64,000 nt of DNA from Krasilnikovozyma curviuscula (GCA_014825775.1 MVAQ01000087.1:1-64000); one strand, 5' to 3'; numbered from the stretch's first letter, positions 37,353-50,004 are shown. The notes: generated from the letters alone by a model not told the origin. A program made the numbers and translations.

Positions 37353-38021
37353 AGAGTGTGCAGGTTCCCTTAAAATCAACCTTGGACGGACCGACCAGTC
37401 AGCAGCAGGACTCAAAAAGGAGTTCAGTTGTGCAACAACTGTATGATCTCAAGGTGAGTTTTAAGGATTCTCTTCGATTGCGCAACCGCGAACGCTGATC
37501 TTTTCTTTCGCTCAGATGACATCGCGTCGCCCCAACTCTCAACGTAACGAAATGGTTGAGCTCAACCTTTGAAACGACAACACACGAAAAAAGAAATGTA
37601 TGGATACCACCAATCACGTCCACTACCGATCCAAACCCACAAAACTGTTGTACATCACAAAGATTGTAGTTGCGCTTGGGAACCTTGGAACGTTACAGGA
37701 AGACTATTTTGTAACTCTGGATGCAAGCTCCACACAACACTATAGTATAGTTATATCTGACGTTTTCCCTATCATGCGAGCAGAAAATTTGCAAGGTGCA
37801 GCAATGGCCGAGACCCTTTCCGAGCTTGCAGCGTTTACCGCGCTTCAAGAGATGGATAAGATGCCGCAATATTATTATCGCAAGTTCCTTTTCCAATCTG
37901 AGTCACATTAGGTATATGTGCCCGTTCAATATCAACACAGAGGCTCATTGGGGCTGTCGCAGATTTGAATTACAAGAGAAGCGAAATGCCGAGGAGGTGA
38001 CATTCGACAGCAATGCGACCA
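37353..38021. other. Convergent intergenic region
   Basis: 670 bp. The part 37363-37572 has codon-like content (SVVQQLYDLK, a GTGAGT...CTCAG intron, then MTSRRPNSQRNEMVELNL and stop) that may be an alternative 3' end of the preceding gene. An ATG-initiated frame at 37600-37911 (103 codons) has no recognisable features. Confidence 0.4.
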
Positions 38022-41000
38022 CTAGAAATACAGTGATGCTGCAAAGACAACTACAATACAAAGAAAGCAATTAAGGTTTTTGGATGAATTCAAACGTACA
38101 ACGTAAACTCACTGTCTCTCTTGATCATTGTCTGCGCATCCTCCATTTTCTTGAACAAGTCAGCATCGCCAATAACTCTGGCGGCATCTCTGACCTCCCT
38201 ACAAGTCTCATCTAGCCTGGTGATACATCTGACGATGGTCCCTTCAGCAACATCGGTTATTGAGGTAATTTGTTCGAATGGCTTTAGAAGCATCAAATAA
38301 AGTCAGCTCAGGTCCAATAGCGTTCAGGTTAGAAAGCATCTTATCGTCATTTACCATTCCTTTTGCCCACTCATACACGACTTCTACTAGCCCGAATTTC
38401 AGCTTGGTAGCTGCATCTTCGTGAGGCACTGAAAATCTATCTTGAACTCGACCAATCTTGTCAGCTAGAGTAACAATTGTGTTTTTACCCTAGATCGCCA
38501 AGTTCAGAAAGGTCATTGGAAGCTCAAAGCTTGCTCGAGTGAATTAGTCGCAAATTTAAGCTGAGACTTACCTCAACGAGGTTTTCTGGGATGACAGGTT
38601 CGCCTTCAGACTTTTCCTGGAAAACAAAGCACGACAGGAGAGCGACAACTTCTTCTGGTTCGTAGGAAGCAAGAGCGTTATCGAGGATAAGCTCAGTGAG
38701 TATCAACTCATCAGCGGAGTTGATCTAAGAGTAAAAACAAAAAAGAAAAAGAAAAGTCGGGTGAACGTTTGGCAAGGCTGTCGATAGAAGTGGATATCAA
38801 GACTCACCTCACACGCTACACGCCCCTTCAAGAGCACTGTCGAATTGTCATCGATGAATCTTAGTTCTTTCAAGACCTCTATTCTTGATTCATAATCCGG
38901 CAACAGCTCCAAGTTCTGATCAGAGATAGCCATCTTCAGTTGAGCGATGTCTCCCTGCAGAGATTTTTCCTTATGAATTACATCATACTGAGAGAAGTAT
39001 GCAAATCGGATGGTCAGTTTTCGAAACAGAATTCGAGGAACATGAACTTACATGCTCGTCAAAGTTCGCGCAGAGCACACACGCTTTCTTTTTGACCCTC
39101 TGAGCCAGACCCAACCTCGACCGCAATCCCTCTTGAAACTCCAACGCTCTTAGTTTTGACCAATCCACTTCTTGAACATTTTTGTTCTTAACAAGATTCT
39201 GTCCTATTGTCAGAAGAGCTGAGACTGCTTTGTTCATGTGCGATTTACGATGTTGATTAGCGATCGCTTTGAAAGTGTCAGAATCAAGCTAAATATTGAA
39301 GGAAAATATTAGTGACAGATTCTGGTAACCAGTTCAAGAGAGCTCACTTTGTGGGTACGACTTGTAACGAGTGAAATACTAGTAACTGGGATGATACGAA
39401 GGTCGTACAAAGGTTCAGTCGGCAGTCGTAGATTTTTGTGGGTGGGGGGCCAAATAGGTGGGAGTGATCCAGGTTCACGATCTTCACCCAAAAGTGGCCA
39501 AAAGGGGTAAAAACTTAGTAGAGGAGGGTTAAATCATAATGGAGGTACCAACTTACCTAGCTGTCCAGACTTGGTCTCTTCATCAACTAGAGCAAGGACC
39601 AGGTACGAGCGATGTTGCTCAGTAGCACCGGCGGTAAGAAGAGTATCAGGGCGAAGAATAAGAGCTAAGTTCATTTGGAAATGCTGTCCGATCAAATGAT
39701 CAATAATGGTACTATGTTGTTAGGAGGAAGTTCGAAACTCACCTCGTCTCTTAACACCACTACTCTTCCAGTCGATAGTGATTTGAGACCCATTGGATGA
39801 GAGGAGGCAATCTCCATTAGGCGAGTGTTGAGATATACCAACTCAGCCGACAAGTCATAGAAGGAGCTGATGTCCGGTTTGCACACATTGCACTCCAACT
39901 TTGGCAGCTCTGCCAGTGACTTTTCAGCCTGAAAGTCAGAGATGAATGGAAATCAGATACTGAGGACAAAATCCCAGTAAGAAATGAATGGTAGACTCAC
40001 CGCAAGGACCTTCTGCTGCTGGTCTGGGAGCAGTGACTGAGATGCATTTTCTGAGAAACTTCGTTTAATCATCTCCTCCACTCGAAGAGCTTCTACTCGT
40101 AGAAGATTGAGGATCATGTTGTAGGTCAGTCGGAACTGCGAGGACAATTTGTTCGGTTGCCCAAGCATCATTTGGTGCAAGATCTGCGTCTGTAACGACA
40201 GCAAATGGATGTAAGCGAAGATTAAGCGCATATTATCAGAGACCTAGCGCTAGCAAGTAGGACGAACGTACTTCGGGAACTTCGTCATTACAGACGATGA
40301 TGACAACACCTGTTGCATCGAGACCTCTTCGGCCAGCTCTTCCAGACATCTGTGTGTATTCGCCCGGCAGGAGCTCTCTGAACGACTTGCCATCATGTTT
40401 ACGAATTCCGGAAAAGACAACAGATCTAGCAGGCATGTTTACGCCCTAAGATTCCCAAAATTGTTATGTGAAATTCAGGATATAACAAAGAAAGACTTGA
40501 CTCACCATGGCAAATGTTTCAGTAGCAAAGAGAACCTTCACGAGACCTTGAGCGAAGAGAATCTCGACAACTTCTTTGACCAGAGGTAGAAGACCACCAT
40601 GATGGACGCCGATACCTCTACTGAGCAAGTCTCTCATTCGCTGTATCTGAGGAAGTTTCTTGTCGGAACCTGAGAAGAGCCCAAAATTGTCAGGACAAGA
40701 GAGAGGAAAAAAGCTGAGTACCATCGTCTTACCTTTTAGTCTTTTGATAGCACGTTCTATGGTGACATGGACCTGACTTTTTTCGCTGGCGTTGCAGAGA
40801 TCAGTGTTGCTGAGGCTGGAAGCATAGTCTTCGCATCTCTTCTTAGAGAAAACGAAGATCACGACCGGAAGCAGATTCTTAGTCTTGAGATGGTTAACCA
40901 AATGAACCCAGAGATTTTTGTCTGGGGGGCCTCCTGTTCGATGGAAGGCAGGAGCTCCTCCCCCTCTGCCACCTCTGCCAACAGCCATGCCGTTGCCTCT

Positions 41001-43470
41001 GGGGACCATTGCACCGCCTCTTCCGCCTCCGGCACCACCTCGGCCAGCAGGAGCGCCTCGACCTAGCGCGGCTCCACGATTACCTCGGGCAGGAGGTAGT
41101 CCTCTCCCTCCAGTTCGAGTCAGCGGAGGTAGACCAGCAGCCTCACGTTCTTTCTCTTGTTTTCTTCGAAGAGCTTCTCCAGCATCTTTTAAACTAGATA
41201 TTCGTTGATAAAAAGGATCTCGTTAGACGCTTGGAAAATAATGAACAATCTTGCAACGTACCCGTCACCGAGGAAGCTTCCCGACGCATCCAAAATCTTG
41301 TGGAGAGCTTTTCCTGCCCAGAGGAAGTGCTCAAGTGGAACTGGTCGTTTTGCAGTGTTAATGACATATATGTCTTTCTTCTTTGTTCGTCTGTGAGCAA
41401 ATTTAGTAGGTCAGTATGAAACATCTCTGAGTAATATTTAGCCATTCCTTACCCAACCCAGCCAGCGAACTCCTTCGTGTTAGGTACTGTTGCACTGAGA
41501 AGAATGATGTTGACATGTTCAGGTAAGAGGATAATGACTTCTTCCCACACCACACCTCTCTAAAAATTCACAGGGCCAAAGTCAGCAAGGGGTACAGCGT
41601 CACGGAAAATTCTGATTCACTCGCCTCTGCATCATTGACATAATGAACCTCATCGAAGATTACGAATTCGACATCTCTTATCAAATCGGCACCTTTGTAG
41701 AGCATACTTCTCAAGATTTCCGTCGTCATCTAAGCACAAAGGAAACGATGCACAATGCTAGCCAGGTAAGTTTTCGGGCAGAACAAGCATTCGATAATGA
41801 ACGAGACTCACGATCAGACAACTTCCCTCCGGATTAATTTGAACATCACCGGTCAAGATCCCAATTGTTGAAGGGTCGAAGGTCTGCTTGAAATCTCTAA
41901 ATTTCTGATTGGACAGCGCTTTGATGGGTGATGTATAGATTGCCCGTGTCATGTGTTTTGCTGCCAGGGCGATTGCGTATTCAGCGACTACAGTTTTACC
42001 TGCTGACGTATGAGCTGCAACGAAAACCGAATCTCCCATTTCTATAAGCATGAAAGTGAGTCAGTCGCGCCTGGTGATCGCCCTCGAAATTAAGCCTCAC
42101 CAAGATGATAAACAGCTTCTTTCTGGAACGTATCCAGTTCAAAGGGATACTAATTTTGGTAATATAGAAGTTAGAGGAGGTAACTGTAGGGTAGCACATG
42201 AAAAAGTGCTCACTTTGTGAGCCATGTCTGGAACCAGCTCGTGGAACTGCAGCTCAAACTGATCAGTAAATAGCAAAACCTTCAAAACAGTAGTAACGTA
42301 CATTCAACAGCTCTCTACCCGTCTCAACAACGTGAGCCCACTCTCTCTTCTCCAATCGCAGCTTCTTAGCTTTCGCCTTTCGAGCAGCGACGGCGGCAGC
42401 AGAGGTGTCGCCTCTGGCAAGTGTGAGAGAAGAAGTGGGAAGGAGATCATCCAAACCTGGAATCACTTCAGAATTAACAGTAGGAACCTGGTGAAGGCTT
42501 CAATTTTAGCTTTAAGGCGCCCAGGCGGAGATCAAGTAGTAGACTAACCATAGATGATTTGGGAACGATCGATGGACCTATTGACTGCACCAACCTCTTG
42601 ATACCCTTCTCGTTTGCCCGTTCATCACTTTGATCCTCCTTCCCAACGCTGACAAAATAATTTAGTAACCAATCGTCCTCTTCCTCATGTCCATCGTCAC
42701 CGACAGATCCAAGACTGACGCCTGTCCTGAACCCAGGAGGTATTGACTTCCAACCACCATTAGCTTGTAGGACATCATCTGGATCTTCTTCATCTTCTTC
42801 ATCGTCGACCTCTGTGACTCGACTTTTTAATGCTTGAGGATTGGCGATTTCTTCTCGATCGAGACCTCCTGGGAGGAACGGCAGGTTGGAAGACTGGCCT
42901 CTGACAAAGGATGATTGATTGTTTGGTGCTCTGCTCAAGGAGAGTGAGTTGAGAGCGTTGGAAGGGGGGGGAGGAGCAAGAACCTGCGAAGTAAGTAGCA
43001 CTGCGTGAGCAAACCAAGCAGCAGAGGGATATGAGGAAGATAGAATTACTTCTTTATATCCCACTATCCTTCCTTCAAGTCCCTTCCTGATGAAAGCTGG
43101 TTCATGAGTATGAGGCAGCGGATTTAACTGAATCTCCGGCGCTGCAGGCTTTGACGACCTCGGAAAGTCACTAGGAGCGACAAAAGATTTCAGATGAATT
43201 CAACTGAGAGTCCTAGAAGCACATTGAGCTTGTGAGCAAAGCTGCTTACATTGCCCATCTCCTCAGAAGATCGTCCCTCAGCACCCGTTTTGGTGTCAAA
43301 AACCGCTCTTCAATCTGCTGCAACAGTTCATCCTTTGAAGGCACTGTAGCAAGGCCCAGTTCCTCTAAAAGAGCATTCCTTCCAAAATCTTCCTCTGATC
43401 CCATACAAGCTGGGATATTTTCGAGTTTTGATGAAGAGACGGTTGGTTTGAGGCAACGTTCCAGCACCAT
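38022..43470 (-). CDS. SKI2: SKI2, DExH RNA helicase of the Ski complex
   Basis: Feeds cytoplasmic RNA to the exosome for 3'-5' decay with Ski3 and Ski8. N-terminal region: [55 protein letters not shown]. Helicase motifs are all visible: [15 protein letters not shown], Walker [51 protein letters not shown] in [15 protein letters not shown] in [57 protein letters not shown] and [16 protein letters not shown] Gly/Arg-rich insert sits between the RecA domains (about 40925-41170). The C-terminal DSHCT domain ends in the diagnostic IVFAASLYF stop, reached through a final intron (38099 to about 38051). About fifteen introns. Head-to-head with the next gene over 54 bp. Confidence 0.97.
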
Positions 43471-43524
43471 TGCGCGGCCAGCCTCATTCTCGAATTCCCG
43501 TGTTTTCTGGGTTCTAGGCAGGGC
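43471..43524. promoter_or_regulatory. 54-bp bidirectional promoter gap SKI2 / NDUFAF7
   Basis: The start codons of two divergent genes lie only 54 bp apart. The transcripts must start within this gap, or inside the other gene, so leaders are short or overlap. If SKI2 instead starts at the next in-frame ATG ([10 protein letters not shown], about 43404) the gap is still near 120 bp. Confidence 0.6.
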
Positions 43525-45985
43525 ATGTCAGCACTGCGAAGAGCAGCTCAATCATCTTGCTCATCGATCGTCAATTGCAGTGTTCCCAGCTCCAGCTCGA
43601 ATCGTCACGGTAGACACCTTTTTACTCCTTCAATCGCTGGCTCAAGCGCTTCCCAGTCGATTTCTAGCCGTTATTGCAGCTGTAGGGCATTCCACAGCTC
43701 TGTATCATCATATACTGCTCCCAGATCATCCCAGTCACCCAAATTACCCAAGCTCAGGGCTAAGAATGAAGTTTCCCCACCCGATTCGAAGTCAAGGGGC
43801 ACTCTCACGAGCAGTAGAAAGCCGCCTGTAGCGACAGATATCACCTCTGATGCTTCAGCGAAGTCTACAGGTGTTAGGAAAACTACTTGGGGTAAAGTGA
43901 AAGAGCTGGCTTTGCCAAAGCAGCTGGAACCTGGTTATATTGCGAAATGGAATGCTTTCAACGACCCTGAAATTCAGAAGGAACAGGATGCGAAGAGGGT
44001 CAACTGGAGTAAGTATACAATTTGATAATCGTCCCTCCGAATCATGTTTGAATTGTTTCTTTATTCAACAGATGTCAGTGAATCGTCTAAAGCGTGGCCA
44101 TGGATAGGGTATCGGGAGGGGGTAGACCCAGAGATAGCAGCCTACAAAAGAGTGACCTCTAAGGACATCGTGAACTACAAGGATCCTCCTCAGAAGATGA
44201 CAATGCTGGTCAGAGATTACATCGCTGACTCTCTTTACAATGTAAACCCTCTCGCCAACGCTATTTCATTCTTCTGCCTACTCAACAATAACTAACCATT
44301 CTTTTACTTCCAGAACAACTACGGATACTTCACCAAAGACCAGAAAGATGTGTCTTCCTTGAAGATCTTCCAAACATCATCGAATCCGTCCGAAGGATTC
44401 GACTTCAACTCGATTAAGTCGGACAGGTTCTTCACTCAAGAGGTCGCAAAGAAGTACGAGGAGTATCATGTCAAAGAAAAGCAGGAGGATGAAGATGGTG
44501 AAGCTATTGAGAGGGGTGTTGGTAAACAGATATGGCACACACCGACTGAGTTATTCAAGGTGAGCTGCTCACAACTCTTGACTGTGAAGAAATGGATCGC
44601 TGATTGCATTTGGCTCACACCACAGCCTTGGTATGGACGAGCGATGGCTAGATGTATTGTTCAAGAATACAAACTCAAGCATTACCCCTATGAAGACCTG
44701 ATAATATACGAGATGGGTGCCGGAAATGGTACCTTGATGATGAATATCTTGGACTATTTGAAGGAGAAGGAACCCGAAGTGTACGAACGAACAAAGTAAG
44801 GAACATCCATTGGATTGATCTCTTTAGTGCTGTTCTATATTACTGACTATATTACTGACCTCTGTCTCTGGCTGTTGCTCTACTACAGCTATCGAATAAT
44901 TGAGATCTCAAAACCGCTTGCAATGCTACAGAAGAAGGCTGCAAAGCTAAAACATCCTTTCGTTGAGATTGTCAACAAAAGTATTCATGACTGGAAAGAA
45001 GTTGTCTACGAACCTTGCTTCTTCATAGCGATGGAGGTTTTGGTGAGTGTTTTGTTCTTACTGGTGTACAGACGGCAGGTGAACGCCGGGATTGACATCC
45101 ATTTCCATTCTATCAGGATAACTTCGCTCATGACATGATACGTTTTGACTTCAAAACTGGCCGACCTCTTCAAGCGGTCATTGGCATTGACTCGAACGAC
45201 GACTTCCACACATTTTACGAAGAAGTGACCGACCCTCTTATTTCCAGCTTCCTCGAGACACGCGCTAAAACGCCCTTCCCATCAAAGGCAATGAGTCTAC
45301 CCCTAACCAAATCCCCTCTTCTCAGAAACATAAGGACAAGACTACCCTTTGCACCGAACCTCAGCCAGCCCGAGTACATCCCCACAATGATGTTCTCGTT
45401 CTTGAAAGACTTAAGAGAGAAGTTGCCGAATCATAGGCTGTTAGCGGCTGATTTCCATGAGTTAAAGGATACGATACCTGGTGTGAACGCACCTGTCGTT
45501 CAAGTCCGGTTGGGGTTGGAGATGGTGCCAGTGTCGCAACTATTAGTGAAGCATGGCTATTTCGATATCTTCTTCCCAACCAGTTGAGTCCATCACTCTT
45601 TTCTTCACTCCCTTCCAGTTGACTGATGAGCTTTCTTCAACTATAGACTTTGAATTCGTCAAGTACCTCTACGACATGATCCAACGTGAAGCGACCTCAA
45701 AAGTGCGAAAACAAGGGACCCTCGCGCCCGCCTACTTCTCCTCCACGCGAAATCCCACCACAAATAGATCGACGACGAAGGTATATTCTCATGAGAAATT
45801 TTTGGAGAAGTATGGTGAAGTGAGTAGGACGAAGCTTAGGGATGGGACAAACCCGATGTTGAAATGGTACCAAAATGTGAGTTACCAAAGAGCAGCTGGA
45901 AATGTTTCTCAATTGTGCATTCCTCACTAACGATTTATGGTTCAATATTTCTTTGGTGGATATGTAGGCGAGCGTAATGTTCTAG
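43525..45985 (+). CDS. NDUFAF7/MidA-like mitochondrial protein arginine methyltransferase
   Basis: Putative SAM-dependent methyltransferase of the NDUFAF7 (MidA, formerly DUF185) family, which modifies a complex I subunit during assembly. The N-terminus MSALRRAAQSSCSSIVNCSV and following Ser/Arg-rich region with few acids look like a mitochondrial presequence. The catalytic domain begins MTMLVRDYIADSLYN and NNYGYFTKDQKD, continues with QIWHTPTELFKPWYGRAMAR, SAM motif I YEMGAGNGTLMMNILDYL, IIEISKPLAMLQKKAA, FIAMEVLDNFAHDMIRFD and, near the end, FPTNFEFVKYLYDMIQREAT and YSHEKFLEKYGEVSRTKLRD. A final exon after an intron (about 45877-45967) adds ASVMF. About seven introns. A fungal-type large insert precedes the core, as in other fungal members. 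Confidence 0.92.
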
Positions 45986-46307
45986 ATGCTATAGTTTGCG
46001 TTGCATATCTCTTAATGGCCGATTGCCGAAAAACAAAACCCTCCCGTCTCACTTTCTACTTGTATGTCAACTTTGGTCGGTCACAGTGTCCACTTGTTGG
46101 GAAACCTCTGGGAAGAACTGGAAGAACGGACGACTTGCTCCAGAAGGGTGATAGCGACAAGAAAACGACATTGTAGCAATAATGAGGCGCGTTACAAATG
46201 GGCAGAAGCCAAGATATTCAAAAGTGACAGATAAAAGCAAGTGTACGAAAGAGGTGTTTTGTGTATATCTTAGTTATATGATCATTATCCTAGATGACGC
46301 ATCTAAA
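45986..46307. other. Convergent intergenic region
   Basis: 322 bp holding the 3' ends of the methyltransferase and of the acidic protein. No gene or structured element seen. Confidence 0.5.
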
Positions 46308-47562
46308 TCAAAGTTTTCCAAAGAGAGCCATCTCGCGACTTCCACCCGCCTCGCCCTGCATCTCGAAGAAGTCCTCGTCGTCGTCGAAGATAGACGTATA
46401 AGCTGGATGGGAAGGGTGAGAAACGACGCGGAACTCGTCGTGTCGTTGTTGTTGTGGAGGCGTGATGAGCTCGGACTCTGTGTCTGAATCCGAGAAGTCG
46501 TCGACGCTAGTGACAGCGGGAGAGGAAAAGATGTCTTCAAGAGGATCAAACCAGTGAGGTGGGCAGAGGTCTGCAGGAGACATTGTGGTGGTGGGAGGTA
46601 GTTGGGAGAGGGAGGAGGGGTAGGTGAGGAATGGGTCGATGTCGTGCTGAGACTCGTCATCGGCCGACATGGACATGAGGGACGAGGTCGAGTTGGAGCA
46701 GATAGACATGTCGCAATCTTCTTCGTCAAACTCTTCCTCGTTGTCGAAGTCGACAGCTTCCACGGACACGATAGAGGTAGTGGTGATCGCGTTGTTTGTG
46801 GCTGAATGGATTGGGAAGGATGGCGTCAATTCCGCGGAAGAGGGACCAGCTGATGTTTCCTCGTCCTCCATCAAGTCGTTCCACTTGTCGTTAAACCACT
46901 CTTCCTCCATCTGCTTCTCCTTCTGGAGCTCAGAGTATGCCATATCGAGCATGTTTCGAAGGAGGATGAATTTGCTGAGAGGTTGCTCCACGGAGTAAGC
47001 CTCTAGCTTAGACGCTGAAAGCGCCAGGAGTGAACGGGAAAGGCTCATTGCGTTGACAAATTGCTCTGTTTGTTGTTTGTATTGATAAGCTTGGTTGGAA
47101 AGCTGGGTAAACGTGGACTGGAAAGACATCTTGCTATCGTTTACGTCGATATCTGTTGTTCGGGTTGTGGGAGCTCGAGAAGATGTTGAAGAAAGGGATG
47201 AGGGTGTTTCCAATTCATAGTAGGTGTATTGGGTCTGACCAGCAGAGGACAGGGAGCAGGTAACAGAGTCAGAAAGGCAGATACAGCACATGTTTTCGTT
47301 CATGTTTGCCTTGATACTCACTGCTTCTTTACGGTGAATAGCTGAAATTTCTGAAGGGGTGTTCAGGGTTGAGGTGTTCTGCTGGGCTAGAAGGAGGATT
47401 TAGCAGGACATGATGAAGAACTTTGGTAAGATGTGGTTGGGAAGAAGGAAGGAACAAAATTTCTGGTTCGATTTTTTGCTGACTGGGTGAGTCACAATTT
47501 TTGTCAGCACGCGATCCGTTCGTGGCGCCAGGTACCGCTTTTTTTGCGTCTTTCGTTGTCAT
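46308..47562 (-). CDS. Acidic Ser-rich protein of unknown function, 5' end uncertain
   Basis: Not recognised. The main exon ends EMALFGKL and stop at 46308 and contains MSFQSTFTQLSNQAYQYKQQ, helical FILLRNMLDMAYSELQKEKQ with MEEEWFNDKWNDLMEDEETS, acidic NEEEFDEEDCDMSICSN and SVDDFSDSDTESELITPPQQ. The upstream border is informative: a GTGAGT donor at 47321 with a TTCTGAC branch and TGGTCAG acceptor defines an 80-nt intron. Joined across it, the frame reads TPSEISAIHRKEATQYTYYE without a stop, so translation starts upstream. A start at 47562 (MTTKDAKKAVPGATNGS) joined by a further weak-donor intron ending in TTCTAG near 47390 is my best guess. A start at MSFQ (47129) is the fallback. Likely a regulatory or scaffold protein by composition only. 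Confidence 0.6.
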
Positions 47563-48426
47563 TATTTTACGGTGAATTCATCCCATGAGATGCTCGACAG
47601 ATTATCAAACAGGCAGAAAATGAAAAAGGATCTTTGTCCTTGAAAGCGCAAGAAAAAAATAGCGAAAGACAGGTGCGCGACCAAAGTAGCGACGAACAAG
47701 CGGACCTCTGAACAGTCGCCTTAATACCTGGTGCTCTGTATCTCAGCATTCAGCTCAAGGACTCGTAAGTACACGTAATCATCCGGCAGCATCGCCCTGT
47801 GACGAGTCTCGCAGTAAAAAGTGGGCGCAAGCTAACAAGGAAAAAAATGAGAAGCTGTCAGGATTCGTGTTGCGATGCGCTCACTCGTGAAACCAGACTT
47901 TGAAATTTCCAGTAGTATCATATCATCATTGCGAGAGAGAGAAAAAATTAGAAAGAGCCCAAGCAAAAACTTAAAAGCAGAAGCAATAGAAATTATGAGA
48001 AGGAAGATCGCCATATGGATACCCTCCTGGGCGCGGCACTCTCCTTAAACATCTGCCACGAAACGAAAAGAGAACCACAAATTTACGACTTGCTTCAACA
48101 AATGTAATCACTGTATGTGTTGCAGACAGTCGCACATGTGTATGATTATAGGTGAGGTTCGATGCCTCGACTACGCAGCTTTAGGGTTTTATGCTTCGTA
48201 AATGTATAATGCTTCCGCTGCCCTCTCTAATCCTCCAAATGATCTAAACTCTGGTCCAGTAGGTCTTGAGGAAAGAGCGCCAACACCTGCTTCGAAGTCC
48301 AGCCAGCCAGCATCTATGCTGAGAGAATTTGTCTTGATTTTTCAGCGATACTGCCTCTTGTGAGCTCAGAAGCATATGAACGCCGGAGGTTAAGTCTGAT
48401 GATGACTAGAAATAGTAAAAGTCGTT
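47563..48426. other. Intergenic, promoter of the acidic gene and 3' flank of the WD40 gene
   Basis: 864 bp with no coding signal I can support. No tRNA, repeat or mobile element recognised. Confidence 0.5.
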
Positions 48427-50004
48427 TCATCCTTGGCTATCAAAGCTCATTAGCTCCCACACAACCACACGCCCGTCTTTCCCGCCTGTCACCAACCATC
48501 TCTTCCTCTTCTCCTTCACGTCATCATCATCGTCATCATCATCATCATCATCATCATCCGAATGATTTTCGACTTCTTCTTCTGAGGAAACTGTTGCTGC
48601 TTTAAGATGATCTGGAGGTGTTCTCGGGAAGGAATTGGCAAAAATGGCGATTTGACAGGAATCTCTATGATAAGATAGCGTTCCGAGAGACTTTAATGAT
48701 TTTGTAGAGAAGAGCCTCACACTATAAACATACCCGGATGTTTTCAGCATAAAAGATGCCCCAGAAATGGAAAAATGAAATGCTAAACTCACTCTCCATC
48801 CCAACCCGCGACGGCGCAAGCTCTTGAATCGCTCCGGATACAGACTGAAGCATTCCCAATCTGCTTCGTCTTAAAAGTTGTCAATGATGTTGAGGGATAA
48901 GTGGAGTTGGGAACTGGCGGCAGAAGTGACTGAGGTTTGAGATCGTACTTCACGACGAGATGTTCAGCGGATACGGAAAGCGCGAAGTCTTGATTTGGTG
49001 ACGGCGAGAGCGACATGACTGCAAAATTACAGCGCTGTAAATAGATACTCTTTTGCAGAAGAGTTAAACGTCCATTACCAGCTTCGTTATGTCCCTTCGT
49101 TTTCCAGACGACATTCCAGCCCCCACCAGATCCAGAGTTTGGTATCCTAGCATCTGACACTCCATCTTCAGGACCGGTATATTCGTAAAGTATAACCCAG
49201 CCAGCTTCATATCCTGCCAGAAGTAACGTTTTTGAGAGGAGATGGAGGGACATGACGAGACCTGCAATGCGAAGAGATCAGCAGGGCCGATGGCGCTAAG
49301 CTACTATCCTGAACAGCAAAAACTTACCTGTCTTTGATAGATCGGTACCACTTCGACCTATTATTGATGCTGTAGATGGTGCATAACCTATTCCAGCGTG
49401 AGGTCGAGTTTTGGATGGAAGACTGAAGATATCAATCTAACGCGCCACGAAGATCAGTCTCTGAGAGCGCTCCCATCTACAGACAGCTTGAAACTAACTT
49501 GTTCGGAGTCAGTGAGATTGGGAACTGCAAGCCACGCGGTAGGGGGAGTTTCTTGGCTTTGAGGTAAGGGTAGGAGTGAGAAGCGACAGTAATTGAGCGC
49601 GTTCACGTCGATCGAATAGAGGAGGTCAGGGATCTGAGAGGACGATATCGTTTGGCGTCCTAGAGCTGGTAATGCTTTGGGTAGTTTCCACACATGTATG
49701 CAGTTGTCACGAGCATGCCTTTAGGCCATCGAACCGGTATATAAATGAGCTCGTCTGGTCCACCTCAAGCTTGCTTGGAAACTCACGTTAGGAGGCCGAC
49801 ACCTTCCCATTCCTCCAGCCCTAGGATCCCATCTTGATGAGCTTTCCAGAACGCTATCGCTCTTCTTGTTCTCGTATTTGTAATTGCAACGAAGCCATCC
49901 GCATCTCCAGAGTAAATGAAACGGTTCGATGAAGTGATCGAGAGCGCATTGATTTGGGTCGAGTGGTGTCTGAGGATAAATAGAGGTGCAGGGGGAGGGG
50001 CCAT
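48427..50004 (-). CDS. ASA1: WD40-repeat protein, ASTRA-associated protein ASA1-like
   Basis: Probable Asa1, a WD40 adaptor linked to the ASTRA/TTT complex that helps assemble PIK-related kinases. N-terminus MAPPPAPLFILRHHSTQINA begins directly with the first blade, followed by SGDADGFVAITNTRTRRAIA and FWKAHQDGILGLEEWEGVGL. Later blades include RDNCIHVWKLPKALPAL, VMSLHLLSKTLLLAGYEAGW, FALSVSAEHLVVKYDLKPQS, NASVCIRSDSRACAVAGWDG, RLFSTKSLKSLGTLSYH and the last WLVTGGKDGRVVVWELMSFD. A loop before the final blade holds a pure Asp run encoded by a GAT microsatellite (48521-48558). About six introns. The combination of the start and the seven-blade size matches Asa1/GNB1L; a different small WD40 family is the alternative. 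Confidence 0.82.
48521..48558. repeat. CAT/GAT trinucleotide microsatellite inside ASA1
   Basis: An almost perfect run of CAT on the plus strand (one CGT interruption) encodes consecutive Asp residues on the minus strand within the WD40 gene. It keeps frame by its period of three and should vary in length between strains. Confidence 0.9.

Noticed and set aside
37600..37911. 103-codon plus-strand frame between convergent genes
   Set aside because: No recognisable domain, no conservation evidence, and it lies where 3' UTRs are expected.
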